NCBI GenBank assembly: GCA_014871385.1
Contig: CM026426.1
Span: forward strand, 88,224,886-88,288,885
DNA: 64,000 bases
Reading direction: 5' to 3'
From: Ceratodon purpureus
Lineage: Eukaryota; Streptophyta; Bryopsida; Pseudoditrichales; Ditrichaceae
Part shown: positions 13,014 through 25,724 of the stretch, one piece after another
Layout: every line of letters begins with the position of its first letter
Position numbering within the stretch: the first letter of the stretch is position 1
Made by a program: the position numbers and the translations under genes
Notes under the pieces: generated by a model
The model's input: only the letters and a program-made list of their open reading frames with translations
The model's database searches: none
What the model was told of the DNA's origin: nothing

Positions 13014-13842
13014 GGGAGCAAGAAGACGGAGAAACCAAGGTAAGAGTGATCCAGTTCTGTGAGCTTAGGTGAATAACAACAAGCGGCAAGATAAACAGAA
13101 AATTCTAGGAGGATGTCAAGCAATCAAGCAAGATCTAAAGCATGGATGCAAACTGGACCAGAGTAGACTGTGAAGCTGAAGCAAAACCCAGACATGGCGA
13201 TTTAGCATAAAGGTGTTGTGGAGAGACGGACATGGCCACCAATGTTCCAGCACTGCCAGTACCAAGTGTGAAGTTAGTGGGACTTGACGGTTTGGTGTCA
13301 TGGCAAATATTTACATGATCCCCATGGCTCACAAGGGATTGCGTTCATTGCATGGGGAAGGGAGGTTTGAGTCTACAGTGAGTCACACTACTGTAGGAAA
13401 ACAGTGAGTAGTATCATTACATGAGAAGTGAAGTTAGTGACCACCGTAGGATGAGGGTGCTTCAACAAAGATGTGGTCGATGGGCTTTGAAATTACGGTA
13501 ATCGTGGGAAGTCTGAATTGAAAGGTTTAACGGTCCTAGGTGACAGGTGATAACGGATACGGGACTGAAGCACTGAAGGTAGAGCTGGATGGATAGGTGG
13601 ATAGCAGGAGGGAAATGGGTAGGCTCTGTAGATGGGAAAAAGGATGGGGGTGGACGCCTATTGCCACGTTGGAGCTTTTATATAAGTCAATTGGTGATAA
13701 ATAACAAAATATGAAAACAACGGAAAGTAGCCATAAAATTTAAAACGAAAGGCATAAAAGTATATGATAAATGAAAGAACAAAACCTGAAGCCCAAAAAG
13801 GGTAAAAACATAATCCCACAACAAAACTTTGAAGAGATCATG
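13014..13842. other. Upstream region of copy A
   Basis: Contains the presumed promoter and 5' UTR of copy A. GC is moderate to ~13680, then the sequence turns AT-rich. No ORF with recognisable content. Confidence 0.35.
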
Positions 13843-14243
13843 AAGGAAGAATTAGTTCTTATTCATGTTTTAATGAAACTTCATTTGCCATTCATCTATT
13901 TTACACCCACTCATAAAAGATAAGTCCACTTCAATGTTTCCTTTGATTTTCGATCATTATGAATATTGCTTTCGATTCTTGCCGTGCTGCACTCTTCTAC
14001 TTTTTAACCCCCAAATGCCTGAGCCTATGACCACGGAAATAGACATTGACTTTGGATGCTCTGTTTTTCCACTATAAATAATGTAAAAGACGAATTTTTA
14101 ATTTTTCTTAGATAGATACACATGTAATCTAAAAGCAATAATTTTTTCTAAATTAATGGTTTTATTATGTAATATCATAAATTTTCAAATCAAAACAAAC
14201 AAAGAAAATCCATATCAAATATGGATTATATCAAAAAAACTGG

Positions 14244-15530
14244 TATACTTTTTGACCCACCGTTGCTTCAGTTTAATTTTTAATTTTTTAATTTGGGAAT
14301 GCTCTCTGCTTCACACTGTTCTCTATTTCAGTTTGATCTTTTTCCCAGTTATTACTCATACATTTGTTTATTACTCATACATTTGATTCAATTTCATGTT
14401 TCTTTCAAGTTTGAATAATTATTAATTTCAGTTCTTATGCAATCCCGGGTTTGGAATATGGAGATGCTTATTAGTTATGCAGACGTAAGATTAACCTTGA
14501 AGCCTGATTTGCTTGGGCAATGATTTAACGCCCTTGCCTAATTTGGCGTCCACTTAAAGCCATTAGGAATTTTTCATTTTTTTATTTTTTTAAATTTTTA
14601 GCATCTCAGATTCAATATAAGTATGCTCGGAACATTCACCATCTCGTCAAAGCCTTAATGGCTTGGTGCTCCGAGGCTTCGGATCCGAACTGACGTGGCA
14701 GCCCCAGGGTGCTGGTGCCGGGTTCGAATCCACCCTCCGACACCCACCCCACCACGCTTTCGGATGCCCAGTTGACGGTGCAAAAATTATTCTTTTTTTT
14801 TTAATTTTTAACTTTCCAGAATGGAGGATTTGATATAAGTATGCTCAGAACATTCACCATCTCATGAAAGCCTTGGTGGCATGGTGTTCCGAGGCTTCGG
14901 GATTTGAACTGCCGTGGCAGCCCCAGGGTGCTAGTGCCGGGTTCGAACCCACCCTACGACACCCACCCCACCACGCTTTCGGATGCCCAGTTGACGGTGC
15001 AAAAATTATTCTTTTTTATGTTGCGGTTTTAATTTCCAGAATGGAGGATTTGATATAAGTACGCTCAGAACATTCACCATCTCATGAAAGCCTTGGTGGC
15101 ATGGTGTTCCGAGGCTTCGGATCCGAACTGAGGTGGCAGCCCCAGGGTGCTGGTGCCGGGTTCGAATCCACCCTCCGACACCCACCCCACCACGCTTTCT
15201 TATGCCCAGTTGACGGTGCAAAAATTATTCTTTTTTTTTAATTTTTAATTTTCCAGAATGGAGGATTCGATATAAGTATGCTCGGAACATTCACCATTTC
15301 GTCAAAGCCTTGGTGGCTTGGTGTTCTGAGGCTTCGGATCCGAACTGCCGTGGCAGCTCCAGGGTGCTAGTGCCAGGTTCGAATCCACCCTCCGACACCC
15401 ACCCCACCACGCTTTCGGATGCCTAGTTGACGGTGCAAAAATTCTTTTTTTTTAATTTTTTCTTTTATAAATTATTTTCACTCAAGAGTTCTTTTACTGG
15501 ATATGAATATATTACTATCACCATTTTTTC
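14244..15530 (+). repeat. Third copy of the dispersed repeat forming the inverted arms
   Basis: From 'ggtatactttttgacccacc' onward this matches, in reverse complement, the stretch from ~25425 down to ~24800, and matches the right arm from 28641 to ~29085. The difference is that this copy carries four tandem SINE-like units where the arms carry one. The 20-bp opening motif recurs at ~15801, so it brackets the block as a direct repeat. Confidence 0.7.
14625..15450 (+). repeat. Four tandem tRNA-derived SINE-like units
   Basis: Units start at 14625, 14843, 15063 and 15280 (spacings 218, 220, 217). Each has an A-box-like 'tggcttggtg', about 75 bp later a near-perfect pol III B box 'ggttcgaatcc', then a 3' part ending in a T run. 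Each is followed by a 'ccagaatggagga' linker and the start of the next unit. The T arm does not pair well, so this is a tRNA-derived repeat and not a functional tRNA gene. Confidence 0.65.
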
Positions 15531-16720
15531 AATATTTAGAATTATGTTCAACCATTAGCATAGTCTTGTATAATTCTAAAACCAAATTAAGCAACTGAGT
15601 ATCCAAGGTTCTTTCCAGAAGTATCTTTATATTCCAAAGTCGTATGGAGTGGAGTACCTGCATGGAAAATTTGGGAGACTCATTCCTTTTTTTGGCTCTT
15701 GCAAAAATTGGTTTCTAGAAGTAGCGGTGAAAACGTTGATAAAGTAAAACATGCATGACGTCACGTATATTTTTGTTTTAGAAAAATCTGAAGGGTGGTT
15801 AGGTATACTTTTTGACCCACCCAGGTTAGTTCTGTGTACAATGATTGAGGTTGTATTAGATCTTATTCATGTTTCACTTAAACTGGTTTTTTTCATTCAT
15901 CTATTTTTCACCCACCCATAAAGGATAAGTTCACTCCAATGTTTCTTTCAAATTTCAATTAAGAAGAAAATTGTTTTCACCCTGGCCATGCTTCACTGCC
16001 TTTTTTTTTAACTGTGAAGTAACTGGGTTCAATTATGTGCAGTCTAATTAAGGATGAATTAGTTCTTATCCATGTTTCACTGAAACTTCATTTCTCATTT
16101 CACCCACTCATAAAAGATAAGTTCACTTCAACGTTTCCTTCAATTTTCACTAATAATAAATATTGTTCTGACCATTGCCATGCTTCATTGTTTTTCTTTT
16201 TTTTATTTGGTTCTGATTGGGTTTACTTCTGTTCACACTAATTAAGGATGAATTAGTTCTTATTCATGTTTCATTGAAACTGGATTTTTTCATTAATCCT
16301 ATTATCATTCACCCATAAAAGATAAGGTGACTTTTAAAGTTTTATGTTTCTTTCAAATTTCAATGATTATGGCTATTGTTTTCACCCTTGCCATGCTTTA
16401 GTGTGCATTGATTAAGGATGAATTAGTTCATATTCATGTTTCACTGAAACTTCATTTTTCATTCATCTATTTTACACCCACTCATAAAAGATAAGTCCAC
16501 TTCAATGTTTCCTTCGATTTTCAGTCATTATGAATATTGTTTTGGATTCTTGCCGTGCTGCACTGCTCTAATCTTTAATATGGTTCTAATTGGGGTTAGT
16601 TCTGTGTTAAACTGATTAAGGTTGAATTAGATCTTATTCATGTTTCACTTAAACAGGCTTTTTTCATTCATCTATTTTTCACCCACCCATAAAAGATAAG
16701 TTCACTTCAATGTTTCAAGA

Positions 16721-17448
16721 TTCCAAGCCTCAAATTTGAAAGAACTATGTCGGGCACCAAATTGAGGAAGGTGGTTTAGTCAAGTTCCAGGCGAATCAGG
16801 CTTCATTAATCATAACAAAGTGGACTCTAGGCTTAAGCAACTGAGCCTGCATCCATTTCAAATTACACATGCAATTCAAGGTCTGGAAACATAGAAGTTT
16901 ATGGACATAATCAATTAATTGCATAACTTTTACACAACTAGTTAACAGTTGCGTAACTAATTAGCATATCTGATCAAGCTTGCAGCTAATACAGAGTGGA
17001 CACTGGGCTTAAGCAATTGAGCCTGCAGGTTTAGGGTCTAAATGCACGTGCAACATAACTAATTCGTTGCATGACTGGTTTGCATCGACAGCTTTGCATA
17101 ACTAATTAGCATAAGTGGATATGGCTTCAAGCTAAAACGAGGACAAAAATCTTAAGCAACTGAACGAGGATCAAATTGAAATTACTCATGCAATTGGGAG
17201 TACGTAGAAGAAGAAGTTTTCCAACACATACATAACTTGCCATTTAAACGAGTGCAAACTTAAAAGCCTTGTTTTAAACATAGGAAGTTCGGTTTGAAAG
17301 TTCCGAGTGTAATAACCGTGGGGTTCAAAATGGAGCTTCAAGAAGTTCAAAGGACGGAAACTAGCGGTCTAGCTTGATTATAAGGCAAAAGACAGTATCA
17401 ACAGAATGTGCTACCTACACCCCAAGCAAGTGCACATCGACAGTCACA
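16721..17448. other. Spacer with diverged ~150-175-bp repeats
   Basis: 'cttaagcaa.tgagcctgca' recurs near 16831 and 17008, and a weaker form near 17152; 'cataactaattagcata' also recurs. No gene seen; the right part would be the 3' flank of copy B. Confidence 0.45.
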
Positions 17449-18903
17449 CTATATCTGCATGTACTGGCTACACAAGACCGCAATGTCCTTCAGCTTCTGG
17501 TGAGTGACTTCGATCTCAGGATCTTGAAATACATGGACTTTGCCGTTAAATTGTGCAACCCACGCTGGATCCATGGTCAGGTTACAGGAAGGGCAGACAT
17601 ATGCGGGAGCAGCGTCGATCATCTCCGCAACGCAGACATGATGGAAGAGGCAATTGCAAGCTCCGAGGATGGCTGCTTTGGCAACGAATCCTTTGCTGCA
17701 AAGGGGGCACGTTTCCGGGAGGGGTGGCACTTCGATGTCGGGAACAGATTGGTCGGAAGGATACTTGAACACCGGTCGCGGACGCAGAATCAGGTTCTGG
17801 CGCTGTGCATTCCACAACTCCATCACTGCTTCCCCGAGCACATCTTGGGCCTTGCCGTGAGCTTCTTTCGCATGGTCCAGGGGTCCATTTGCTTGCGTGA
17901 GTGAGTTAAGAGTGTCGCGTCCAAGCATGTGCTCCTCATGCATCTGTGTCAGCTTCAGCGACAGGACTCTTGCAGCTTCAGCCTGTTCCTTGTATTTGTT
18001 TGGCGTCCCACTACGGAAGACACGCTGAAGCTCCCTGATCGCGTCTCCGTGCTCTGCTTCAACTCTTCCGATGTCGTGGACAGTGGTCTTCATCAAGCTC
18101 CTATCTGCCTCAGCATGTCGGCGTTTGATTGTCTGAAGTGCGGCTGATACTTTTGCCTTAGATTCCACGGCGTCGTCAACCAACTGCTGCGCTGCACGGA
18201 CAGAAGCAGGCATACTTTGGTGTGCTGGAGCATCGTATGTCAACTCTTTGATGATCAAGCACAGGCCTTCGATCTGTCGACGCAAAGCAACGGGTCCGAG
18301 CTTCAAGGGGTTCTTGGGAGCCATGACGAGGCGCTTCGATCGGCGACATGAGGCTTCAGCAACCCAGTTCACTTGGAACCCGTGGACAAAGGTCGCGAAA
18401 GCTGCTTTCAAAAACCGCATAGCAAAATAGAAGTTGTCGGGACGATTTCCGTAAACCTTGTAGTTAAACTGTAGAAACTTCTATGCTTGCTCCTTGTCGG
18501 TGCAGTTTGCCACCTCGAATCTATCTGGCTGCGCACCGACTCTCCACACTTGCTTGACTGCTGCCTTCGTGATCTGCGGGTAGGCTTTGCAGACATCGTC
18601 CACCATTGGATTCTGGTTGCAGAGGCCCACAACGTCGCGGAAGAAGACATGGTCGTACTCTGCAAAGCGGCCGCGTAGCACAGGCGCCGCTGCAACCAAC
18701 CTATCCTGCAACGCATCCGGGATTCCCGCGAGGTCGAATGGAGAATCGAACTCGGAGCTGGCCCAAGCATACGCAGCAGCAAGTTGGGTCACGTCATCGT
18801 CGCCGCAGCTGACATCTCCGTCGTCTTCGGGCGTGGGCGTGCTTCAGGGTTTCGGCGTGGACGGGCTGCCGGGCTCGGACTTGCGGCGCTTCTGACTCAC
18901 CAT
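17449..18903 (-). pseudogene. RING-family copy B, intronless, two in-frame stops
   Basis: One reading frame of 485 codons runs from the ATG at 18903 to the TAG at 17449. It is broken only by TGA at codon 20 (18844-18846) and TAG at codon 141 (18481-18483), with no frameshift. Between them lie the shared N-terminal domain ('FDLAGI', 'VVGLC', 'KVYGNRPDN', 'MRFLKAAFATFVHG'), 'NPLKLGPVALR', a coiled coil, and a finger with CPLC, then 'GACNCLFHHVC', then CPSC. Copy B has no intron at either site where C and D have one. The second stop aligns with an Arg codon of copy C. The absence of introns could mean a retrocopy, but no poly(A) remnant or flanking repeat was found; B may instead show the ancestral structure. 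Probably non-functional unless the stops are bypassed. Confidence 0.7.
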
Positions 18904-21257
18904 GTTGCTTGAGGTTTCCTCTTACCTTTCTTGAACAAAGTCCACGCAGAGTGTTAAAAGCAACTAAGGAAATCGAACCTCGACACGCAGTAGCAACACT
19001 TTGTGGCAGCACAAACGTCGACGGCAGGAAGAATGAGCACAACGCAAACTTGAAGCTCCAACAAGCTGCAACAATCGCGAGAGCAAAAAAGAGGTGCACG
19101 CAACATCGTCTGCCAAGTTTCAGAGGTTTGAAAGTGGTTCTCTAAGTTGCAAAGGTTTGATTCATCCTCGCAAATTGATACGATAGCTTGGCCTGAATCG
19201 ATATTTCAGGCGTGAGATGCTTTAGTCGTAAAATCCGATGGAGCCATTAAGTGGTTAAACAAAACAGAAGCATGTCACATTTCATTAATTAGTTTGGGTG
19301 GTTTGTATCCGAGATGTTGATGTTGTGGGGTACATGAGTTGGACACAGGGACAGTAGACTTCTATGAGGAGTAGCTATTGAGGATCTAATGCTCTAAATC
19401 TGTGCCCACCAGCCTGATCCCTTACTTCAAGAATTGAAAACATATAAAATTAGAGAACCCTAAGAGGGCGTAAGAGAAAAACATAAAAAGAAGGGAAAAA
19501 ATTGAAGATATATATAAAATATATTAAGAGAAGAGATAGTATTAAAAAACCGGAAAACAAAAGCTTAAAGGAAGCCAAAAATTGAACTACTTTCCCCTTA
19601 AAAGAGACTCAAAAAAAAGAAATCGGAAAAGTAAGATTGGAGAGAAAAGTGAAGCAGAGAAAATAAATCCAATTAACAGAAAGGACTGAATGGATGGATG
19701 GTGTATATAAGAAATAACCGAAGAAACTTTAGAGTGAACTAATCATTCCTTTAAACAAAAGTCAAGTTAAAGCTTCTAATAGTTTGTAATAGTTGAAGAT
19801 ATTAGTTCAGACGTTTCAATGTTTTACAAAGTAAGGTCATTCTTCATCCTTTCCCAAATCATTGGTTGTTGGTATTCATTAATAATTTATTCGTTTTTTT
19901 AAGGAGACATGACCATTTAATTGTTAGCATATATGAGTTGCAAGTTCTCTTTGGGTTGGGTTTACAGCACATTGACAAAATGATTCCAATTTCGTTAAAG
20001 AAGTTAGTTTGAAACTCATTTGAAAATAATTCTTCTCAAGAATCCAACAATCGACGGATTGCTTTTGCAGAGGTGCTAAAATGTTTGAAGAATGATTATA
20101 GATTACATGAATAAGACGTGATCAAAGATCCATACTGGATGTATAGAAACCTGTAAAAATTCCCTAATATTAAAAACCGCCTCAATTTAAAAATGTTGTT
20201 TAAATATAAAGAACTGCATAGTAAATTATCTTATCCAATGCCTAAATTTGGTGTGAAAAGTGGATAATATACTAAGATTAGTATAAATAGAGTATGTAAA
20301 ATTCTACCCAAGCAAAACTTGCATTGACTGTAGTTCATAGTTGATCTCGCAAAAATGGATAAGATAATTGAATAATGAGAAAAAGAATAAAAATAAAATA
20401 AAATGACCACCTTAAAATTATCTTCGTCTTTGTTTCCACTTCAATAAATTTTGATAACAAAATATTCAAATTTTGACCATAATCTAGTAGCATTGAAGAG
20501 TTCAGCTTCTAAAACATACATTATTTATTGATCATTTCTAAATCCAACCATTTTGGTAGAATCTCATATTCAAAGACTATAATTTGTATTCTATAACCCT
20601 CATTCGATTACCCAAACCCTACAGCCTTCAACCTGCATCAGGTAACAGAACAATGACATGCCTATCCACACTTGTGCATCACTGTTTGGATATTAGATGA
20701 TGTAGACAGTTTGCTTTGCAACATAACAAGTGATGAGAGCAGGTACTTGGCGCAGGCTTCCCCACTCTCCACACGTCCATTGGTGTAGAGGTTGAATCTG
20801 AACCTGTACGATTTGTGATCATGATCTAGGTTTGAAAAGAATCTGTAGAGAATTTTTGGGGACTTTTTGTATTTACCTTCTAAGCTATGCAGCCCTGTAA
20901 GGCCCTTTCATGGCTTGTGAACTTGTTTTTGTTTATTTAATCTCAACATATTTTTTGTGTCGTGAGTGACACCTTCAAGGAATGTACAACCACTTGCTTA
21001 GGAAGTTTTTCTTAAGAAAAAGTTGTAATTTTCAATTCTAATAAAAACACAAGGTATCTTCTAGCTTAAAGCACAAAGTTCCTCTATTCTTTACTTCAAC
21101 TACACTTTTAGCTACCCCTTAACTGGAACCTATTCCCCGGCATCTCTTCCAAAATGTTATTGGTAAAATTTACAAATAGTGGCAAGTCATGGAAAAATGT
21201 GGTTTTCGTAAAACCTTTCTCATGTATTTTTCCCTTCCCTATTATGCAAATACCCTT
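18904..21257. other. AT-rich spacer, no gene seen
   Basis: 18904-19140 is the GC-richer upstream flank of copy B. The remainder is AT-rich without recognisable coding sequence or strong repeats. Confidence 0.4.
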
Positions 21258-21348
21258 AGTAATTACTTGGGGTACTTGGGCACCCCAAGTAATTACTTGG
21301 GGTACTTCGGCACCCCTAGTAATTACTTGGGGTACTTCGGCACCCCTC
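21258..21348. repeat. 33-bp tandem repeat built on a palindrome
   Basis: Three copies of 'agtaattacttggggtactt' followed by 'cggcacccct'. At the first junction the sequence forms a perfect 20-bp palindrome, 'ccccaagtaattacttgggg', so the array can fold into stacked hairpins. Confidence 0.75.
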
Positions 21349-21589
21349 CTCCGACTGCAAGCCTTCACTTACAAAGCACCGAACCAACAAGAAGAACCAG
21401 AGGTCCCCTACGAATACAAATCCGAAGTCGGTTTTAGGAGTAATTAACTCTCAGTTACTTAATTCTGCACCTTAAAATCAGTCATCCACCACTTGGATGA
21501 AAAAACAATCATCCCAATAAACTAGAAGCCACATTCATCTGCAATAGCCGTTGTGTATATCTGTCTTCACCTAATTTTGTTATGTCTTC

Positions 21590-21853
21590 ACCTAATTTTG
21601 TTTTACTTTTTTTTTATCTTTCTTCTTCCTTTCCTATATGTATTCATTCAATTTTTTTTGTTTATCTTGTTTTGTTAATTCCTTTTTATGTTTTATCTTT
21701 TATTTTTTTTATCTCTATTACATTTTTTTGTTTGTTTTCATCTTTTGTTGTTTTCTTTTTTTTCTTTTTTTTCTTCTTAATTTTCCTTAATTTTTCAATT
21801 TGTTTTCCCTATATTCCTTTTCATTACTTATTTTTAATCTTTTTTCTTTCTTT

Positions 21854-21888
<35 letters not shown>

Positions 21889-21893
21889 CCTCT
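21590..21893. repeat. Pyrimidine-rich low-complexity tract ending in a long T run
   Basis: About 270 bp of almost pure T/C on the plus strand, ending in an uninterrupted run of more than 30 T near 21857-21888. The 135-codon ORF read across it is Phe/Ser/Leu low complexity and not a gene. A minus-strand poly(A) tail of an old retroposon is possible, but no body was recognised. Confidence 0.6.
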
Positions 21894-22373
21894 TGGTCTT
21901 CATGGCGTGGAATTGATAGGATATATGAAAAAATAATCACAATTTATTCGGATATGAATAGGTGTAAATTTCTACATTTATCAATTTAGAAGCCATTATT
22001 TTTGGAATATACCGTAAAACACCTTCCACGGTCATAGGTCCCATATATGCCATGTCCTGCAAAATCATTTCAAAATATCAAATAAATAGTCCAAAAATTG
22101 AAAATTTAGTGCTCACCGCTCACCGCTCACAAGATAGCATTCCTGGGAATAGGTCTTGTTGTTTAGCTTTTAACGTAACTAAAGGTCACAGTAGTAAGTA
22201 AAGAATTATAGAATGCACCCTAAACCCTTAAAAGTACCTCTTTATAACTCTAATGTCTTAATTACCCTAAGTATCACATTACCCAAGTAATCCATACTCT
22301 CAATTGGTTTAAAGGTCATGAGAGTTTAATTTGACCCGTACCATCTCGAGGTTTATTGCCATCACTCCCTTCC

Positions 22374-23412
22374 AAGTTCAATTAGACAATGCATTTATTA
22401 TACATATGCAAGTTCATTCATTACTAGGTTAGAATCTAGTGTTCTACCTATTTATGCCTATGAATGATGCTTTGGGATATGTTATGATAGATTAACTTAT
22501 CTCAAGCAACTCCTTCCTTGTCTTCATCTTTTTCCTTCCATCCATCACATTTCAATTAGACATGTAATTACTCATTCACATTCAATTTTATTCCAAGTCT
22601 ACCATTCATTTCAATTATACTCCTCAATTGCATTACTCAATTTCATTACAATGACTGTACTATTTCCCCAATTGAATACTTTTAAGTTTTATTATAATGA
22701 AAACTAATAATCACCAAGATTGATCACTCCTTAATAATTAATTCCACTTTTGTCCATCAATGTACTCAATGTATCTATCATGCTTCAAGTCATTCTCAGT
22801 CTTCCATTTCAGATGGCCAATCTAATTTAAAAGACTATCAAGTAATACTCAATTCATTGTTCCAGTACTCACATGGAATTCTTACTCTTCCATAATTCTC
22901 ATTCACAACAATGCAATGTCAATTGGACAAACTGCTGTATTAGTATTATCTGGAATTTCTATTTTCCAATACACTTAGTAAATCTCCATTCACCCTGAGT
23001 TCAATTAGACAAATTCTCCCACCGTGCAATTTGCTCCATTGTCTTCAATTTTCAAATAGACAGTATCCAGTGTGAGTCACCACATTCACTGTGTAACTCT
23101 CACCCACTCTCCACTGTGTCAATTAGACATGATCCATGCGAGTCAAGTTGACAATGTATGTATGCACATGGACGCATGCTGGACCACCATCCTGTCCATT
23201 TGACCAGTATCAACTAGACATAATGAAGCAGGTAATCGAATTCAATTGTCAATTAGACAGTAGCCAGTTTAATCAAATCCTCCCTTCTGGTTTCTACACT
23301 TGTTCAGATGAATTCACTGTGCAGCAAATTGACAATTTCAATTTGACAAAGAGCATTGCAAATCAGTTAAACAGTAAGCTACTCATAGTCAAGTTGCCAA
23401 TCAATCAGACAA
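22374..23412. repeat. Spaced 'TCAATTAGACA'-type motif series
   Basis: Variants of this 11-mer recur about ten times in 1 kb (near 22377, 22550, 22918, 23000, 23053, 23115, 23208, 23247, 23337 and 23397). Surrounding sequence is a weakly similar, pyrimidine-rich filler. It looks like a strongly decayed ~100-bp tandem array. Confidence 0.4.
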
Positions 23413-23914
23413 TGGAATTCTATATTTATATTTTTTACATAATGTGACTATCACTCACACTGTGTTGTGTGGTGTGGTGAAGTAATTCCTTCTTCTTCCT
23501 TGTTTCCTAGTTATGCCTTAATTCCCAAAAGGTGTCCCTGTAGGTAGAGTCATTTTGACAAGTCGTGTCTCCTGAATTCTACAATACGTCCATTTGACTC
23601 TCAATCAGATTTCTACAGGCACCAACTATGATGGAATTCAAAATAGACTTGGTAACTCAGTACTATTTACACTGTGTTTCTGAAAAGGAACTTTTCTCAA
23701 AAAAAGTCAGCTCACAATATTATTAAATAGTCATAGTCTGACTCATGGATGTATTACTTCTTCCAACATTATACCAATATTACATTGGAATGAATAATAG
23801 AAACTCAGATTTTTTATTTTTCATTTTTTAAACAAATGTAGCAATCTTATTCCACTGCGAAGTAAGAACAAAATGGCGCCGCTGCAAGACCGAGGGGGCC
23901 CATGTATGAGAAAT

Positions 23915-25243
23915 CTGGCGAAAGAATGACCACCCTAGCCGGGAACTTGGATTCTTTGGAACTTTGTGCAAATGAAGAGAATATCTTTTAAAGGTACCAT
24001 GCATATGGATATTGAAAACCAACCTATAGGATATGTGGCTCAAAACCCACGCGAGGGCCTCAAATCGTAGGGTAGACCTCTCCAAGCAGAAGGTACATTA
24101 TAGCTTGCAATTTCAAATTTCTATGTACTTATGGTGTACATTTTAGGCCGAGCAGTTCTTGAGCCACCTACAAGTTCCCCTTCCAAAATTCATAACTAAT
24201 TCAGTATTAATCCAAAATTAATTATGCCAATTGGTCCACTTCTCTGTACACTTTATCCATCTTCCAAAATTGAATTCTTTTTATAGATCCCCACCGAGCC
24301 TACCAATCCAAAATTGGTACGGTTTCCGAGCCACCCACTATAAGTGCCGGATTGAATAAAGTGGGATTGTTTACTATGGTGATTTTCATTTCTTAGGTTC
24401 ATAAACATTCATTCTTCCTTGCAAGTTTCCATCCATTTTGGTAATTTTCATCCCTTTCCATTCGTTTCACCTACAAAAAATCATATAAATACATTAGTCC
24501 AAACCACATTATCTTGTGACTTTATAGTCCATTATTATAATAGGGTAGTAGGTTTATTTACAAATAAATCTAAGAATAAAAATAAAAATAAAATTCTATC
24601 CATAAAAAATGGAAACATGAAAAGGTTTTTTAATTAATATTTATCAAGCTTAAATCAAGCCATGCAAGGTTATTTAGGAGAGAATTTTTTTAAATACTCA
24701 AATACCAAAAACTTTTTTTTGCAAAGACAAATCTTATTTTTTCAGAAAATATAAACAAGTATTTGTTCACACGTGGACAAACCTGCAAATTTTCATATGG
24801 TGATAGTAATATTTTCATATCCAGTAAAAGAACACCTCAGTGAAAATAATTTATTAAAAAAAAAAATTAAAAAAAAAAGCATTTTGCACCGTCAACTGGG
24901 CATCCGAAAGCGTGGTGGGGTGGGTGTCGGAGGGTGGATTCGAACCCGGCACCAGCACCCTGGGGCTGCCACGTCAGTTCGGATCCGAAGCCTCGGAGCA
25001 CCAAGCCATTAAGGCTTTGACAAGATGGTGAATGTTCCGAGCATACTTATATTGAATCTGAGATGCTAAAAATTTAAAAAAATAAAAAAATGAAAAATTC
25101 CTAATGGCTTTAAGTGGACGCCAAATTAGGCAAGGGCGTTAAATCATTGCCCAAGAAAATCAGACTTCAAGGCTTATCTTACGTCTGCATAACTAATAAG
25201 CATCTCCATATTCCAAACCCGGGATTGCATAAGAACTGAAATT
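23915..25243 (-). repeat. Left arm of a 1329-bp inverted repeat
   Basis: Reverse complement of 28641-29969, with equal arm length. Segments compared by eye are near identical; the 72-codon ORF at 24419-24637 reads identically in the other arm. The visible mismatches cluster in the SINE-like part. The outer edge lies at 'ctggcg'; similarity continues imperfectly for ~20 bp beyond. Inward, this copy continues to ~25425 with similarity to the block at 14244, which the right arm lacks. Confidence 0.85.
24880..25045 (-). repeat. SINE-like unit in the left arm
   Basis: Single minus-strand copy of the tRNA-derived unit described at 14625, including the B box (read here as 'ggattcgaacc') and the T-rich end. 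Confidence 0.65.
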
Positions 25244-25724
25244 AATAATTATTCAAACTTGAAAGAAACATGAAATTGAATCAAATGTATGAGTAATAAA
25301 CAAATGTATGAGTAATAACTGGGAAAAAGATCAAACTGAAATAGAGAATAGTGTGAAGCAGATAGCATTCCAAAATTAAAAAATTAAAAATTAAATTGAA
25401 GCAACGGTGGGTCAAAAAGTATACCTATAAGCTGAAAATTGAAAAGAAATATCGAAGGGAACCAATCTTCCTTCATGAGTGTGCACAGAACTTGTGAAAA
25501 TTAAAACAGAGAAAACGTTTGCTAAAGCAAAGGGGAAGATGTAGTTCTTACCAATAACAGATAATTTCAATTCGGAAACTCCGCCAAGAAAACATGGTTT
25601 GATTTTCGGTTACAAATGGTTACAACAGATTTGCAAGGATGATACACTGCCCATCCCCTTTTCATCCAGCGCTGGTTATCCTCTTCGTATGTCCAAACAA
25701 TCATCGACTGAAGGTGGATGAAAA

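Larger units (their letters stand above)
13843..16720. repeat. Degenerate ~170-205-bp tandem repeat, interrupted
   Basis: Units start with 'attaaggatgaattagttct' or a close variant, followed by 'tattcatgtttcac', 'cacccactcataaaagataag' and 'ccatgcttcactg'. Starts are near 13843, then 15848, 16046, 16240, 16410 and 16614. The gap between the first and second units holds another repeat block (14244-15530). A related inverted copy lies around 30340-30480. Confidence 0.7.

Noticed and set aside
14660..14745. tRNA gene (B box and A-box-like sequence)
   Set aside because: The T stem pairs in only about two of five positions, the A-to-B distance is long, and the sequence recurs in several repeats; it is a tRNA-derived repeat.
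17449..18903. Copy B as a retrocopy made from a spliced mRNA of copy C
   Set aside because: Sequences are too diverged, no poly(A) or target duplication is seen, and copy A also lacks the copy C intron; the absence of introns is better explained by intron gain in C.
21258..21348. CRISPR array
   Set aside because: Repeats are directly abutting with no unique spacers, in a plant-type nuclear context.
21582..21989. 135-codon Phe-rich ORF (possible membrane protein)
   Set aside because: It is a read-through of a T/C low-complexity tract with a long poly(T).
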